A DNA stretch of 64,000 nt from Oegoconia quadripuncta (GCA_949316235.1 OX438747.1:5146501-5210500); one strand, 5' to 3'. Shown: positions 52,216-62,732, counted from the stretch's first letter. Program-made: numbers and translations. The notes: generated by a model from the sequence alone, not told the origin.

Positions 52216-52917
52216 AAGAGATTTATTTATTTATTATTTATTATACAAGCAATGTAGCGATCACAGGGACAGTCTACGGCAGCTATAAGTATACCATCAT
52301 ATTTCGTATCATGCTATTCACATAAGTGTTACAATGCAAATCAATTGGGTAGAGGTTGTCAGATCGTCAAACTTTATTTAGTTGTAGGCGACTGTATTTA
52401 CTCATTACCATGTTAATATGTTTCTGCCTTTGCTGACTGTATCATAAGCCGACATGTTGTGTTTAAACGAGTCTCTCAAATTCATGCGTATTTAAGTATG
52501 GGACATAGAGAGGACGCATGTCACATATGATGAGCTTGTACAATAATGTGTTCTGTTGTTGTTATGAAATAAACATTTCCATCTTCGTGACAACATTTCT
52601 TAGAAACAAAATAATCTTCGGACTCATCGAAAATAATATTTACAGAAAATGAGAGGGTATTCGTGGAAACGTAAGCGGAAATTCATCATGTAATAGGCAC
52701 AGGTACTACTTATTATTAATTAATATATGACTCCCTCTTTGATTCTTGTAAACCAGGTTCAAAAGTGGTACACTGGCTATTGAAGATATGCTCCTCGTGA
52801 CGCTATTATTACCTTGGGGTGAATAAGTAGGAAATACAATTATATTTAAGTAGTATGATATTTGACAGCTCCAAAAATATCTTAAATTGTTATTTAAATC
52901 ATTCACGTGGCCTGGGC
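52216..52917. other. Unassigned stretch
   Basis: AT-rich, no gene or repeat recognised. Confidence 0.35.
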
Positions 52918-52990
52918 TTAAGAGGGTTTATTCGGTCCAGTGGTACCCTCAATGGGTAAATTAAGATTAAATTTTAAATACAGAATAAAA
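52918..52990 (+). repeat. Foldback element Q, left-arm fragment
   Basis: AGAGGGTTTATTCGGTCCAG, GGTAAATTAAGATTAAATTT and AATACAGAATAAAAAATAAT match the start of copies at 29497 and, reversed, 55320-55403. Confidence 0.5.
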
Positions 52991-53062
52991 AATAATGCAA
53001 TTATATGCTGTGTGATTTGTAGATATGAATATATTTTATATAGTTTTATTTTTTTTTATTAA

Positions 53063-53939
53063 CCCGTCACTGGTGTCGTATATGTCTGTGAGACCGGGTG
53101 GTTCAATAAAATCGAATAACTTTTCTACCCGCCGTCAGTATGTGTTGTTATTTCGAATAGCTGCCTAATTGCACGTCTCCCACCATTAGTCGATTCCCCG
53201 ACAGCGACGCGGGCGCTTCTTCCAGAGTTTTGTCGCCAACCCGGCGCATGAGACCGGCGTCACCGACTATGTAAGTCAAATGGTCATCATTGAATTTTTG
53301 ATTTAACAAATTTTGATAAGGCTATATACTGCTTATATGCTACTTTTTGGTATGATTTTATCGATATTTCATAAAAATAAAAAGTCTCAGAAATTTTGAA
53401 GATTGATGATGTCTTCGGGTCCGCTGGTTTTTCAAGAAACGATTGGTGCTACGAGTGTGGATGGCGGAAAAACAGAAAAACCAAGTACCTACGCTTGCCA
53501 AATTTGCAAGAAATATTAGTGTCTTGAGCATGTTGTGTCTGTTTGGCTGTTGAAGATGAGTGATTTTCACAATTTTTTTTTTGTTAGAAGGATAGATGTT
53601 TTTATTTATTTTACAATATTTCCCAATGTCATAAATATCTGACAAAGACTAATTTAACCAGTAAAATTATAAGATTGTTGTATTTCTAAATTTTAGTAAA
53701 GAAGTCTTAAAACTTGGTATTTTTTAGAGTTCCCAGTGCCATTGTATTTTGTGTAATAAACGAGGTATGATTTATGAAATACCTATGTTTTATTGTCAAT
53801 AGACCAATTATTTTTAAAACTAGACCAAATAAAATTAGCATGCATAGTTAATTACGGGTAAAATCATAGTTTTAGTATGCTTGGCTGTGAGACCGGAGTC
53901 ACCAACGATGTAAGTCAAATTGACGTCACTGGTGGCGGG
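53063..53939 (+). mobile_element. PiggyBac-like element, internally deleted
   Basis: Bounded by TTAA on both sides (53059-53062 and 53940-53943), the piggyBac target, with termini CCCGTCACTGGTGTCG and the complement of CAGTGGCGGG. A subterminal word, GACCGG-x-GTCACC-x-AC-x-ATGTAAGTCAAA, occurs in direct orientation at both ends. At 877 bp it is far too short for a full transposase gene; only a C-terminal remnant remains. Confidence 0.78.
53404..53560 (+). pseudogene. PiggyBac transposase cysteine-rich tail, broken
   Basis: The plus strand reads DWCYECGWRKNRKTKY. Then, in a shifted frame, ACQICKKY, a TAG stop, and CLEHVVSV follow. The spacing C-x2-C, about 12 residues, C-x2-C, then C-x2-H is that of the cysteine-rich C-terminal domain that piggyBac transposases use to bind their ends. 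One frameshift and one stop disable it. No catalytic domain is present. The minus frame at 53358-53645 is its shadow. Confidence 0.68.
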
Positions 53940-54002
53940 TTAATTAAGGGTTGGCAGTAAAGCCATTAGCCTAAACACGAAAAGTTTTTTTTGTAGTTTT
54001 TC

Positions 54003-54523
54003 TTCAGTTAATTCTATAGTAATTCTTCAGTAAAGTGGCAGAATGCTTTACGGAAGATTTTGCGGCTTCTTGTGGGAACCTGAACGCTATATTAAGCTTT
54101 TGAATTTACACTTCCCTCACTTAAACAACATTACTGATTTTTGCTGCACAATATTCTACCATTATTTTTCGACGACCTGTTAGCAACTCTGGCCACCATA
54201 CCAAAAGGTTGCGGGTTCGAATCCCGCTAGGGGCATATGTTTGTGTGATGAACATTTGTACCCGAGTTATGGATGTTTTCATTTATAATAAGTATTTATT
54301 AACAAAAAAAAATGTATTTATGTAGTATATCAACCAACTGGTATCCACAACACAAGCCTATAGTTGCTTACTGTGGAACTAGATGGCGCTGTGTGTATGT
54401 CTAAGGATATTTTATTAGGTATATTTATTTTGATATTATTAAGCCTCAAAACTCAGAATGCTCATATTTCCAGAAATAAAACAAAAATGCAATATCACTC
54501 GCTCAGTTCCCGCCAAAAAGTTA
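54003..54523 (+). repeat. Dispersed repeat P, split by SINE-3
   Basis: 54003-54170 (TTCTTCAGTAAAGTGGCAGA to CAATATTCTACCATTATT) and 54435-54523 (ATTATTAAGCCTCAAAACTC to GTTCCCGCCAAAAAG) join into one P element matching 45390-45608. ATTATT occurs at both edges of the insert and may be a 6-base target duplication. Confidence 0.78.
54171..54416 (+). mobile_element. SINE-3, nested in repeat P
   Basis: GACGACCTGTTAGCAACTCT has lost the A-box part of the head. The B box GGGTTCGAATCCC is intact and the tail CTAGATGGCGCTGTGTGTAT is complete. A 12-base loss after GTGTGATGAA is seen. Confidence 0.87.
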
Positions 54524-55017
54524 TAGTTTTAATCGTGTGCCAATGGAATCGACACCGTTTCCTTTGCAGCCTTTCAAGTAGGGTAACAATGTTAATGCCG
54601 CTGAATGTGCAGTAGAGGTACATAGCATCTGTAACGTACGTAACCCTCTCACGAAGACACCATTCATAATCGTTATTTTTTTCATTAAAAATCACAATAA
54701 AAGAGGAATTTTCCGGGTCAGGGTGAGGCACGTAACAACGAGGAGGTGACAATTTATCACTGCTTTGCACGGAGGGGACAAAAGGTGACACCTCCGCTGC
54801 TTTCATTGTATCTCTTTATGTGTAGTCGTAAATCTGTAAACATCATTTACGCAATATAAATAGGCTCGTCCGATTCTTCATCTAATTGTGTATTTTAATT
54901 ATTGGACTGAAAATATTAGAGCTTTATCCAAGGCCAAGGTCGACTCGCCACGAAGGGTGAATTTTCTACTTGTATGTGAAATTATCACGGACAAACGTAA
55001 CGTTGCTGGTTATCGTC
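54524..55017. other. Unassigned stretch
   Basis: The minus frame at 54495-54806 (103 codons) has no recognised domain. No repeat identified. Confidence 0.3.
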
Positions 55018-55403
55018 TAGTCTAATAAAAAAATCGTTCTGACCTGTATTCGAGAAGCGTAAAAGCTAATTATAAATAGCTTTAATGCCGTTATTTTTGA
55101 AAATTTCAAATTGCCACTTTGAATTTTGAATTTTGCCGTGAATTTTGGAAAATAACCCGCATCAAAGCTACCTAAATAGGAATCTATGTAACTAATATTA
55201 TAAATGCGAAGGTTGGATGTTTGTTTGTTGCTTAATCTGGATCTCATAACATATCTGCGATAAAGTTATTCCACGCAGGCGAAGTCGCGGGCGGAAAGCT
55301 AGTTATTTATAATTATTTTTTTTATTTATTCTGTATTTAAAAAAGAAATCTTAATTTATCCTATGAGGGCGCCACTGGACGGAACAAACCCTCTTATTAC
55401 ATT
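55018..55403 (-). mobile_element. Foldback element Q, split by family J
   Basis: The inner arms AAAGCTAATTATAAATAGCT and ATCAAAGCTACCTAAATAGG are inverted around a centre of AATTTTGAATTTTGCC. The outer right arm at 55320-55403 (TAATTTATCCTATGAGGGCG, CCACTGGACGGAACAAACCC) is the complement of the starts at 29497 and 52918. A plus-strand family J element lies between the centre and the outer arm. Confidence 0.6.
55194..55304 (+). mobile_element. Helitron-like family J, short complete copy
   Basis: Starts ACTAATATTATAAATGCGAA and ends GAAGTCGCGGGCGGAAAGC followed by CTAG then TT. With 110 bp it has both family ends and almost no interior, and it sits inside element Q. No target duplication is apparent, as expected for Helitrons. 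Confidence 0.62.
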
Positions 55404-56189
55404 TACGTAAGTAACTACAAATATTTATGTTTGTCAGTTTTGCAAGGTCAATAATCATCGATCCTACAAATCCCGAGATCGCAAATAAATTGCGCGATTT
55501 TATCCCCATTTGCTGAAGCTGTTATTTGCAGTATGGCTACGAACCATGTTTGATGATGATGATGACTTTACATGATTTGAAGTCAGATTTTTTTAAAAAA
55601 GGAAGGATAGGACAGACCTCCTGTCAAATTACAAAGGTATCTGAAAATAATTGTACGTACAACAAAATTGCATTGCATTTATTCACAGGCGTTTGAACTG
55701 TGTGGTTTGCAGCAATAGAAATTAGCAATTTAAAGGTAAATATTTTTTAAACGGATCCTTAAATCGAGAAACTGTTTATAAAACCTTTGAAATGAAATGA
55801 AAACTTTATTGTGTGTGGAATTTGGGTTATACATTTGCAGCTGTCTTTGCTTAATATTTTAGTTACACCAAACCCTACCTTTTCAAGTGTTTGAAACATT
55901 GACAATTTTTTTTACAAAAAATGAACATATTCAATTTACTATCTAAGTGTCATGCTTTACAATACATACTACATATAATGTTAAATAATTTAATCAGGTT
56001 TCAAGTGTACACACATTGACAATTTTTTTTTACAAAAAATGAACGGTAAAGGCAATTAAAAAATAATGTCAATGTAATTTCAATATAATTTAATTCCTTA
56101 TAATAAAAATATAGATATACATACAAAGTTTCAATTTGATACGACAATTAGAATTAAGTTTAAATTAACTTACAAGATTTGATTTCTTT
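55404..56189. other. Unassigned stretch with a retroposon tail
   Basis: At 55793-55870, AATGAAATGAAAACTTTATT and GTGTGTGGAATTTGGG look like a reversed retroposon 3' end with an ATGAA tail. AATTTTTTTTACAAAAAATG occurs at 55905 and again near 56023 next to a shared CATTGACA, so a segment of about 120 bp is partly duplicated. No gene. Confidence 0.4.
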
Positions 56190-56526
56190 ATTTTTATGCA
56201 CGACAGGTTCGTACTTGACTTCAATCACACCTGATGTTAAGTGAAGATGAGGTCGAAGGTGGACGTGTAGTGACCCGGAAACCCCAACACATTTGGGGGA
56301 CTGGCTATCTTATCTCTGACAACCGGAACACAACAATGCTATTAATATTGCTGATTGGCGGCAGATTTAGATAAGATGGTGGTAGCTAGCTAGGTGGACA
56401 TTTATAATGCCCTACCACCAACCTAACCGAGTACTTAAACATGTACCCCGCTGGGGATCGAACCCGCCTCGTAACCCCTCCGAATCGTAAACCCAATGTT
56501 GTTTACATTGAGCCACGGAGGCGGTT
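56190..56526 (-). mobile_element. SINE-1, full length
   Basis: On minus: AACCGCCTCCGTGGCTCAAT, then a rearranged stretch (CGGAGGGGTTACGAGGCGGG) in place of the usual GGAGGTCGC, then GTTCGATCCCC (B box), the body, and AACCTGTCGTGCATAAAA. All main blocks are present. Confidence 0.9.
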
Positions 56527-57316
56527 ACATTGTTAGTTAAAAGTGAAGCCAATAAAAGCGTGTTAACATTCAAAGCTGTTTAGTCAGTATAAATAATTTT
56601 GTTCGCTAATTCTTTCTCCCCTACATTTCGTGGATAAAATTTCTACATAAATTTACATGTCATAAAAGTTGGGGGCCATGAAATAAAATATCAGCGTCAC
56701 CATGTTGAATTTATGGTGGGCCGATATGTCAAGTTAGTACAACATAATTTCCTTTTACGGCCGACCGCTCACCATATCGCTAGCGTTATAAAAGTTGAAA
56801 AACACGGTTTCCAAACGACTCAACTATGGTATTGTTGAAGGAAAACGTTTCTTCGTCTCAATATAAACAACATCAACATATATATGTTATGATATATATA
56901 GTTATATATGTTATTATTTTGTAAATATTTATGCAGTCCATGTAAGCTAGCGATAAGGATGAGCGGGGCACCTGCCACAAGCATACTTATTATGCTTACT
57001 ACGTCGACTCCATCCAGTATTCATAGTCACTATTATTTTAGACTGAAATAAAGAATTTTTGTATTTTTTTTGTATTTGTATCAACAGCTAACAGCCCAAG
57101 TACAACCTCATTTCACTAGGGAAGTGTATATACAGTGCAATGGAATGGGGAAAGTCTAAAGGGAAATTGTTATTCAAATTTAACTGAACTTTATCTATCA
57201 TATGATGACATCATAGATGTAAAGGAAAATATAACAAAATGCTGATCAGACCCTCCCAAATAATATCATATAAATTAACCCTGCTACCTTAATTGTGTTG
57301 CCGGCTGTACATACAT
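56527..57316. other. Unassigned stretch
   Basis: An AT-rich palindromic patch is at 56876-56925 (CATATATATGTTATGATATA). At 57040-57080 AATAAAGAATTTTTGTATTT resembles a retroposon end. No gene. Confidence 0.35.
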
Positions 57317-57545
57317 ACGTCACGACCTTTTTTCAGAAATGGGGTAGTCGGAGATACTCTAAACATTAAAAGATTGATGTTTGAAATAACATCCACGACC
57401 TTTCGAAATATACAGAAATGCACACGTGAGAGAGGGCGAGTCCATCGCCGTTAAAATGTACAACTTTATAGATGTTTTTTTCGTGGAAAGTCTCTTAGTC
57501 GCTTTACAATGCCTACAGGAAGAGATAGGTTGGTTCTATTCTTAA
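57317..57545 (+). mobile_element. RTE-type LINE 3' region, family U
   Basis: ACATACGTCACGACCTTTTT, GGGGTAGTCGGAGATAC, CACGACCTTTCGAAATATAC and ACGTGAGAGAGGGCGAGTCC, ending in TTGGTTCTATTCTT. Similar series occur at 15405, 32519 and 33330. No coding part remains. Confidence 0.55.
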
Positions 57546-57651
57546 GTGCTGAAACTATACGACACACTATGGGAATGTATGGGCCATATTCCACAATGCG
57601 AACCCGTACGAAGTGAAAATTCAGTTGTTTTGAAAGATTTCAGCGTATTGT

Positions 57652-57916
57652 AACCCCGTCCGTGGCTCAATGTGAACAACTTACGGTTTACGAATCAGAG
57701 GTCACGGGTTCCTGTTTAGTATTCTATTTAGTTGGTAGTAGGGCATTTTAAATGTCCGCGTGGCAATGTTGTTCCCGTTGTCAAAGATAAGATAGCCAGT
57801 CCACCAAATAAGATGGCGTTCCTGGTCAGTACGCTTCCACCTTCGGCCTCATCTTCACTTAACATCAGGCGTGATTGAGGTCAAGTGCTAACCCGTAGTG
57901 CATAAATATATATATA
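57652..57916 (+). mobile_element. SINE-1, internally shortened
   Basis: Starts AACCCCGTCCGTGGCTCAAT. The B-box region is degraded (GGGTTCCTGTT), and about 60 bases are lost between GTCCGCGTGG and CAATGTTG. The tail AACCCGTAGTGCATAAATAT ends in a TA repeat rather than an A tract. Confidence 0.85.
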
Positions 57917-59104
57917 CCATACAACTTGGCCCTCGCGTGCAGTCTGTGGAATTCAACCCAGCTAGTATGCAATTGCTCCTTGCTCAAATTCCATGACCAA
58001 CTTCTTATTAGTAACGACTCACCGGATTCTTCCAAGCATCTCGGTGACAGTAGATAATCAGAGTTGATGTGTTAGGTGGAGTGGTCCGACCCCTTTTACA
58101 GCTGGTCCCATTTTCGATGTGCAGACCTTTATTTTTTTTTGTCAAGGGGAAACGCATTTACGCTTTCAACCCGCCGCCGACGGTGATATGTGGGACTCGC
58201 CTCTCCAAGAACAGGAGCTATATAATTGTTAACGTCGTCACCGCGCCATTTCCGGCGATACCAGCGCCACCAGATTTAGTTCCCATATAGCAAACTACGT
58301 ATTATGATAGTTAACCGTTCGAATAATGAATTCTATCGCTAATTTATCGCTATGTACGATATGTATAGTTTGTAAAGCCGTAGTTATGAACACAAACGGA
58401 GTTTCGATTGAGTTCTTAATAGATTTTTGATTTTTTTCCGTTCTTTCAGCTACGCGATGAAGTTGCTAATGAACGCGGCTACATTTTGTGTCAGTGATAG
58501 AAATAGAATAAACAGCCATTCGGCTGGATTCTAGAACCGAAAGACTCGTCTCCCCATTAAAAAAGATCTCTCATATCGTTGAAGTGTGTAAAATTGCATC
58601 TAATGGACGTTAAACGAAGTGTACAGACGAACAAGCCAAGGCAAGAATGTTTGAGTCGCTGTGCAAATATTACGGTTGGTTGTTCATATCATAATAGAAT
58701 CCATATTTCATTTATTTTTATGCAGAAATGTGGATGAATTTGTTTCGAGTTTTTCTGACGGTCGTCATTAAAAAGGGGAATTAGGAATAAAAAACGTTCA
58801 AGTGCAAGTCGGACTACGAAGCCAGATACCTATTTACCAAATATCGCCATTGGTAACATTTCAAACTGACGAATAATGTAGTACACTTACGAGAACTTTT
58901 ATGAAGAACACCGCTCAATTTGTTTGTCGTATTTTTACATTGCTATTAATGATTTGGCATTTATTTCTTCACTTATTCTACAAGACCCGCCTTCGTGTCT
59001 TATAAAGCATGGGGAAGTATGATTTTGATGATGTGTCAGTAAATGGGACTTTTATTAGGTATGAAAACAGGCTTTGAAAGGCCCAGTATTTTTTTTTCGT
59101 TGCA
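57917..59104. other. Unassigned stretch with one repeat-like block
   Basis: At 58130-58280, AAGGGGAAACGCATTTACGC, CAACCCGCCGCCGACGGTGA and ATATGTGGGACTCGCCTCTC look like a dispersed lepidopteran repeat I know; the 73-codon open frame at 58069-58290 is probably part of it. The remainder shows no gene. Confidence 0.4.
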
Positions 59105-59215
59105 CTTTATCTCCAGACGATTCTGAGGAAAAGGGACTGGCACACGAACAGATAGACGAAGGACGAAGTGATCCTATAAGGGTTTTGTTTTTTCAAAACC
59201 AATCACGGAATCCTA
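59105..59215 (-). repeat. Dispersed repeat M, copy 3
   Basis: GGGACTGGCACACGAACAGA, CGAAGTGATCCTATAAGGG and AATCACGGAATCCTAAT are a reversed copy of the 8455 repeat, diverged. Confidence 0.5.
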
Positions 59216-59235
59216 ATAACCATTTAAGTATTTAA

Positions 59236-59627
59236 GACGACCGATTGGTGTAGTGGATAGTGACCCTGTCAGCGAAACCAACGGTAGCGGGTTTTACTTA
59301 TATTTATATACTTTCCAAACTCTCTATAGATGGCAAATTTGTTACGTACGAGTACCTACCAAATTTGCTGATTGTACAAAATATATGGGGAAAACATTGT
59401 TGTCTGTAACACAGTTTTTAACTACCACAGACAACAAAGCTTTAACAAGTTGTTTAATTTATTTCGGTTCAATAAAATATTGTTTATTGTTTAATTCCGC
59501 GAAGGGTAAATTGTTTGTATGATTAATATGAACGTTTAATCCCTAGCCATGATTGGTTTCCATAATACAAGCTTTACTTAGTTTGGGACTAGATGATTGT
59601 AAAGTGTTCGAAATATTTGTTTATTTA
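59236..59627 (+). mobile_element. SINE-2 split by a 200-bp insert
   Basis: Head 59236-59293 (GACGACCGATTGGTGTAGTG to GTAGCGGGTT) and body 59494-59627 (TTCCGCGAAGGGTAAATTGT to GTGTTCGAAATATTTG) flank unrelated DNA at 59294-59493. The break falls exactly in the B box. The insert (TAGATGGCAAATTTGTTACG, TTAACTACCACAGACAACAA) has no recognised relatives. The 89-codon frame across the break is not a gene. Confidence 0.75.
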
Positions 59628-59896
59628 AAACGGATCGCATCGTTCGAACTTTGCGAGAGTCATGTTGGATAATTTACCATAAAACACACTTTAGGGATGA
59701 TGATGAATCAAACATGTTGCACTTCAAAATCGGTAAAACTGTTTAGACTACAGGCGGTAGATAATATAGAAAAATTCGTACATTTACAGCAGAAAAACAT
59801 TTCCCTTCTGCCTGGGTCGGTTCGGTAAGAAAGTGCTAATAACACCTGCCTTAGGGGCTAGCTTTAACATTGTTCACCTACCTAATACCCATGGTT
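59628..59896. other. Unassigned stretch
   Basis: No gene or repeat recognised. Confidence 0.35.
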
Positions 59897-60066
59897 TTAC
59901 AAATACAAATACACTTTATTGCACAACAGAAAAGAAAATACAGTTTCAGAAAAGTGGTAAGAATAGAATGTACATTTTGGCGAACTTATCACTAAAAGCG
60001 ATCTCTTCCCGGCAACCTTTGGGTATAAGGACAGAACATTTGAAATAGGTAGGTTGTGCGGTATTA
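59897..60066 (-). mobile_element. TTGTATTG-tailed retroposon 3' end
   Basis: CAAATACAAATACACTTTAT, TGCACAACAGAAAAGAAAAT, TACATTTTGGCGAACTTATC and AGGTAGGTTGTGCGGTATT are the complement of 32872-33057 over the whole length. Opposed short frames are artefacts. Confidence 0.7.
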
Positions 60067-60536
60067 AATAGGGATGCAGATACAAACTACGTGAATAAAT
60101 TTCATATATTTACCCATGGATATTAAATCTATCCATTGAGTTTCTTACACTATAAGAAATTTCATAAAAGTAGGCACTGTACCTATATTTATGTAGGTAG
60201 TGTTCGACGTCATTTTCTCTGACGAATAACGACTAAGTATCATCCCAAAAACAAACCAACTACGTTTGAAGCAAAATATCTTTATAGTTTAGTTTAGTTT
60301 ATAGTTTAGTTTATTTATTTTTTCAAAAAAATAATTACAAGTAACAGTCTAATACTAAAGTGCTTATAAATTCTAATGCTTGGACTCTAATCCTCAAACT
60401 TTGAAACGGCTGAACCGATTCGAAGATCTATCTCGCAAACAAATCCGTTTTCACATCCATTCAGCCATTTTATACCGTTACCAAAGTACTCAGAGCTCGC
60501 GGTACAAAGCCACAGACAGACTTTTCTAGCTAACTA
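60067..60536. other. Unassigned stretch with simple repeat
   Basis: TTTAGTTTAGTTTATAG units occur at 60284-60318. AACGGCTGAACCGATTCGAA at 60404 resembles a common lepidopteran repeat word. No gene. Confidence 0.35.
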
Positions 60537-60644
60537 GCAACTCTGGCCACTATACTAAAAGGTATCCCAACGGGGTACATGTTCAGAACTCGATTTGGCT
60601 GGTGGTAGGGCATTTTAAATGTCCGGCTGGCTAGATACCACCAC
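60537..60644 (+). mobile_element. SINE-3 head scrap joined to SINE-1 body scrap
   Basis: 60537-60563 (GCAACTCTGGCCACTATACT) is the middle of a SINE-3 head as in 54171. From 60565, CCAACGGGGTACATGTTCAG and GTCCGGCTGGCTAGATACCA are SINE-1. The join point has AGGT then ATCCC. This is either template switching or two neighbouring insertions with deletion. Confidence 0.6.
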
Positions 60645-60800
60645 CTTTTTGAAGGAGTTACCAAGAATTATTAGTTTAATTAGTCAGCTGAGTTATTGTT
60701 TTAATGTTTGCCTCTACAAGTTTTTACGAGTATTTCCATCAACACTATTGGTTCCCGGCAGAGTAGTAAGGACCAACGCATCCCTGACTACTGATACCTA

Positions 60801-60850
60801 TTTGGTGTGGTGAGTAGTGACCCTCGCAAGGGGTAAATGTTTGTGTGATG
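60801..60850 (+). mobile_element. SINE-2 scrap lacking the B box
   Basis: TTTGGTGTGGTGAGTAGTGA is followed directly by CCCTCGCAAGGGGTAAATGT, so the part from the D-arm to the B box is lost. It stops at GTGTGATG. Confidence 0.6.
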
Positions 60851-60885
60851 CCATATTTGTTTGTATCTAGTATCGACGACATTTT

Positions 60886-61380
60886 GACGACCTGTTTGGT
60901 GTCAATCAATCAATCAATCAATCAAATAATTTATTTGTGATACACAGGTAAAATACAATAAAGTGATGTTACATAGAAAACTGACAGAGCGCTGTGATCC
61001 GCACATTGGCATACAAAACAATTTTTCTACATACTATTATACTAATTAATTACTTAAACTATACCAAAGATGGAAAAGTTGTATTAAATCATTTATGTCA
61101 TATTAATAATGTCATCATGTGTAGTTGTTAGAAACTCTGCTGCTATACCAAAAGGTCGCGGGTTCGAATCCCGTTAGGGGCATATGTTTGTGTGATGAAT
61201 ACGGACATTTGTACCCGAGTTATGGATGTTTTCATTTATTAATAAGTATTTATTTACAAAAAAAAATGTATTTAACTATGTAGTATATCAACCAACTGGT
61301 ATCCACAACACAAGCCTATAGTTGCTTACTGTGGAACTAGATGGCGCTGTGTGTATGTCTAAGGATATTTTTATTTTATT
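60886..61380 (+). mobile_element. SINE-3 split by a 215-bp retroposon end
   Basis: GACGACCTGTTTGGTGT at 60886 continues at 61120 with GTAGTTGTTAGAAACTCTGC. The B box GGGTTCGAATCCC and the tail CTAGATGGCGCTGTGTGTAT are intact. The insert 60903-61119 begins with a CAAT run (about six units), then AATAATTTATTTGTGATACA, and looks like the reversed 3' end of a non-LTR element with a CAAT-type tail. GTGT at the edges may be a short target duplication. Confidence 0.8.
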
Positions 61381-61941
61381 TTGTACCTATAACATCCGTC
61401 TTTGCGTCAGAGTTATAAACATGTTTTTCACACCTTTATTTTCACCCTTGCTCAGGTTGTTTAATAGCCTATTTACACCAGACCCCGTATGTGGGTCACT
61501 AGGGTCCGACCGACGCGTTTCTGGCCAAGATAAATGATGTTATAACGACCTAAATACATCGTGTTTTTGGTTACAAAACCATTAATAAAACAAAAATTGT
61601 AATAATTTGCTTGTCAGCAACGTTACCTAAGTTGTTAATTATATTCAAAAAGTATCAGCAAATTGAAATTAATTGCAAATTATTACAAACTTATTTTTAT
61701 GGACATGAACCGCTCAACACGAACATGAACAGTCCTCGTTCCTTCTGATGGGGCTCATTGAAATGATGATGTTGCGCATCCATCAAGACTATTTAATGTT
61801 TTATTAAAAATAATTTTTCGGTAAGTCATAATTTTCATATATTGTCAATAGACTCTTGTGTTGGGAGAATATAAACGGCAGCTGTGAGCTGATCAAGGGT
61901 TTATTGTTGGAATGTTGCACCGATTGGAAAAGAAAAAAAAG
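61381..61941. other. Unassigned stretch
   Basis: No gene or repeat recognised. Confidence 0.35.
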
Positions 61942-62075
61942 TATACATTTAGATTTGCGCCATCTATCGGATTGTCCTGGAACCCGTGAGAATGGTACAC
62001 TGTACCTATTGAAGTGAATAAATCGATTAGTGGTGGGTTCACGGGTTCACCGATAGATGGCGCCAGTCTATACAT
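61942..62075. repeat. Foldback element with GCGCCATCTATCGG arms
   Basis: TATACATTTAGATTTGCGCC at left and the complement of GGCGCCAGTCTATACATTTT at right enclose GCGCCATCTATCGG (61957-61970) and its exact complement (62050-62063). CCCGTGA follows inward on both sides. It is about 130 bp and non-coding. The GATGGCGC core is the word also present in SINE-3 tails. Confidence 0.6.
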
Positions 62076-62659
62076 TTTTGTGCCGACAGCGTCAGTCGAG
62101 ATTCTATACTGAACATCTTGACAAGTGATCCTTTAACACCCTTTCAGCTTTACGGGTATTTTTGTAACACCGTGTACAGGTAGAACATACCGTGAATCTT
62201 ATGTCTTAACATAGACTATTTTTTATCCCGATAAAGTAAGTAACGTATTTCGCTGTTGAGTATCCAATACGAGAGTCATTATTGATTTAATATTGTGTAC
62301 ATTCTTCATATACATAAAATTTAATTCAATAACTGTTTATTTTATATGTGTCACTTGAGTCCATTAGTACATAAGAGATATATATGTGTCTACCAGATGG
62401 CATTTTTGCGTGGATTGGAATCCTACGATGGACCTGTTAATATGTTAAGAGTTCAATGTAGGTACAATGCTTGCTTGGTCAACGTGTGGTGGACTGTACA
62501 TAACTGCAGGCTGTGGCTGAAAATCAGCGGCCGTTGGTTCCCAGCGACCATATGCTGAGCTACAGACCTTTTTGTCATAATTACAAAGTCATTTTATATT
62601 TTAGTTTTTACTGTTTTCTTGGCAAATAAAGATTTTTATTGTTATTAATATTATTATAG
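62076..62659. other. Unassigned stretch with a retroposon end
   Basis: At 62505-62640, GCAGGCTGTGGCTGAAAATC, TTCCCAGCGACCATATGCTG, TTTTTGTCATAATTACAAAG and GCAAATAAAGATTTTTATTG look like the 3' end of a common lepidopteran retroposon, with an AATAAA signal. The 70-codon frame at 62346-62558 runs into it. No gene. Confidence 0.4.
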
Positions 62660-62732
62660 TTCACGCGGGATAAAGAAATTGCGGCGATAAAGTTATTCCA
62701 CGCAGGCGAAGCCGCGGGCGGAAAGCTAGTTC
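62660..62732 (+). mobile_element. Helitron-like family J, 3' end
   Basis: CGATAAAGTTATTCCACGCA, GCGAAGCCGCGGGCGGAAAG and CTAGTT form a clean 3' end, close to the copies at 31208 and 55194. The 5' part is missing. Confidence 0.62.
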
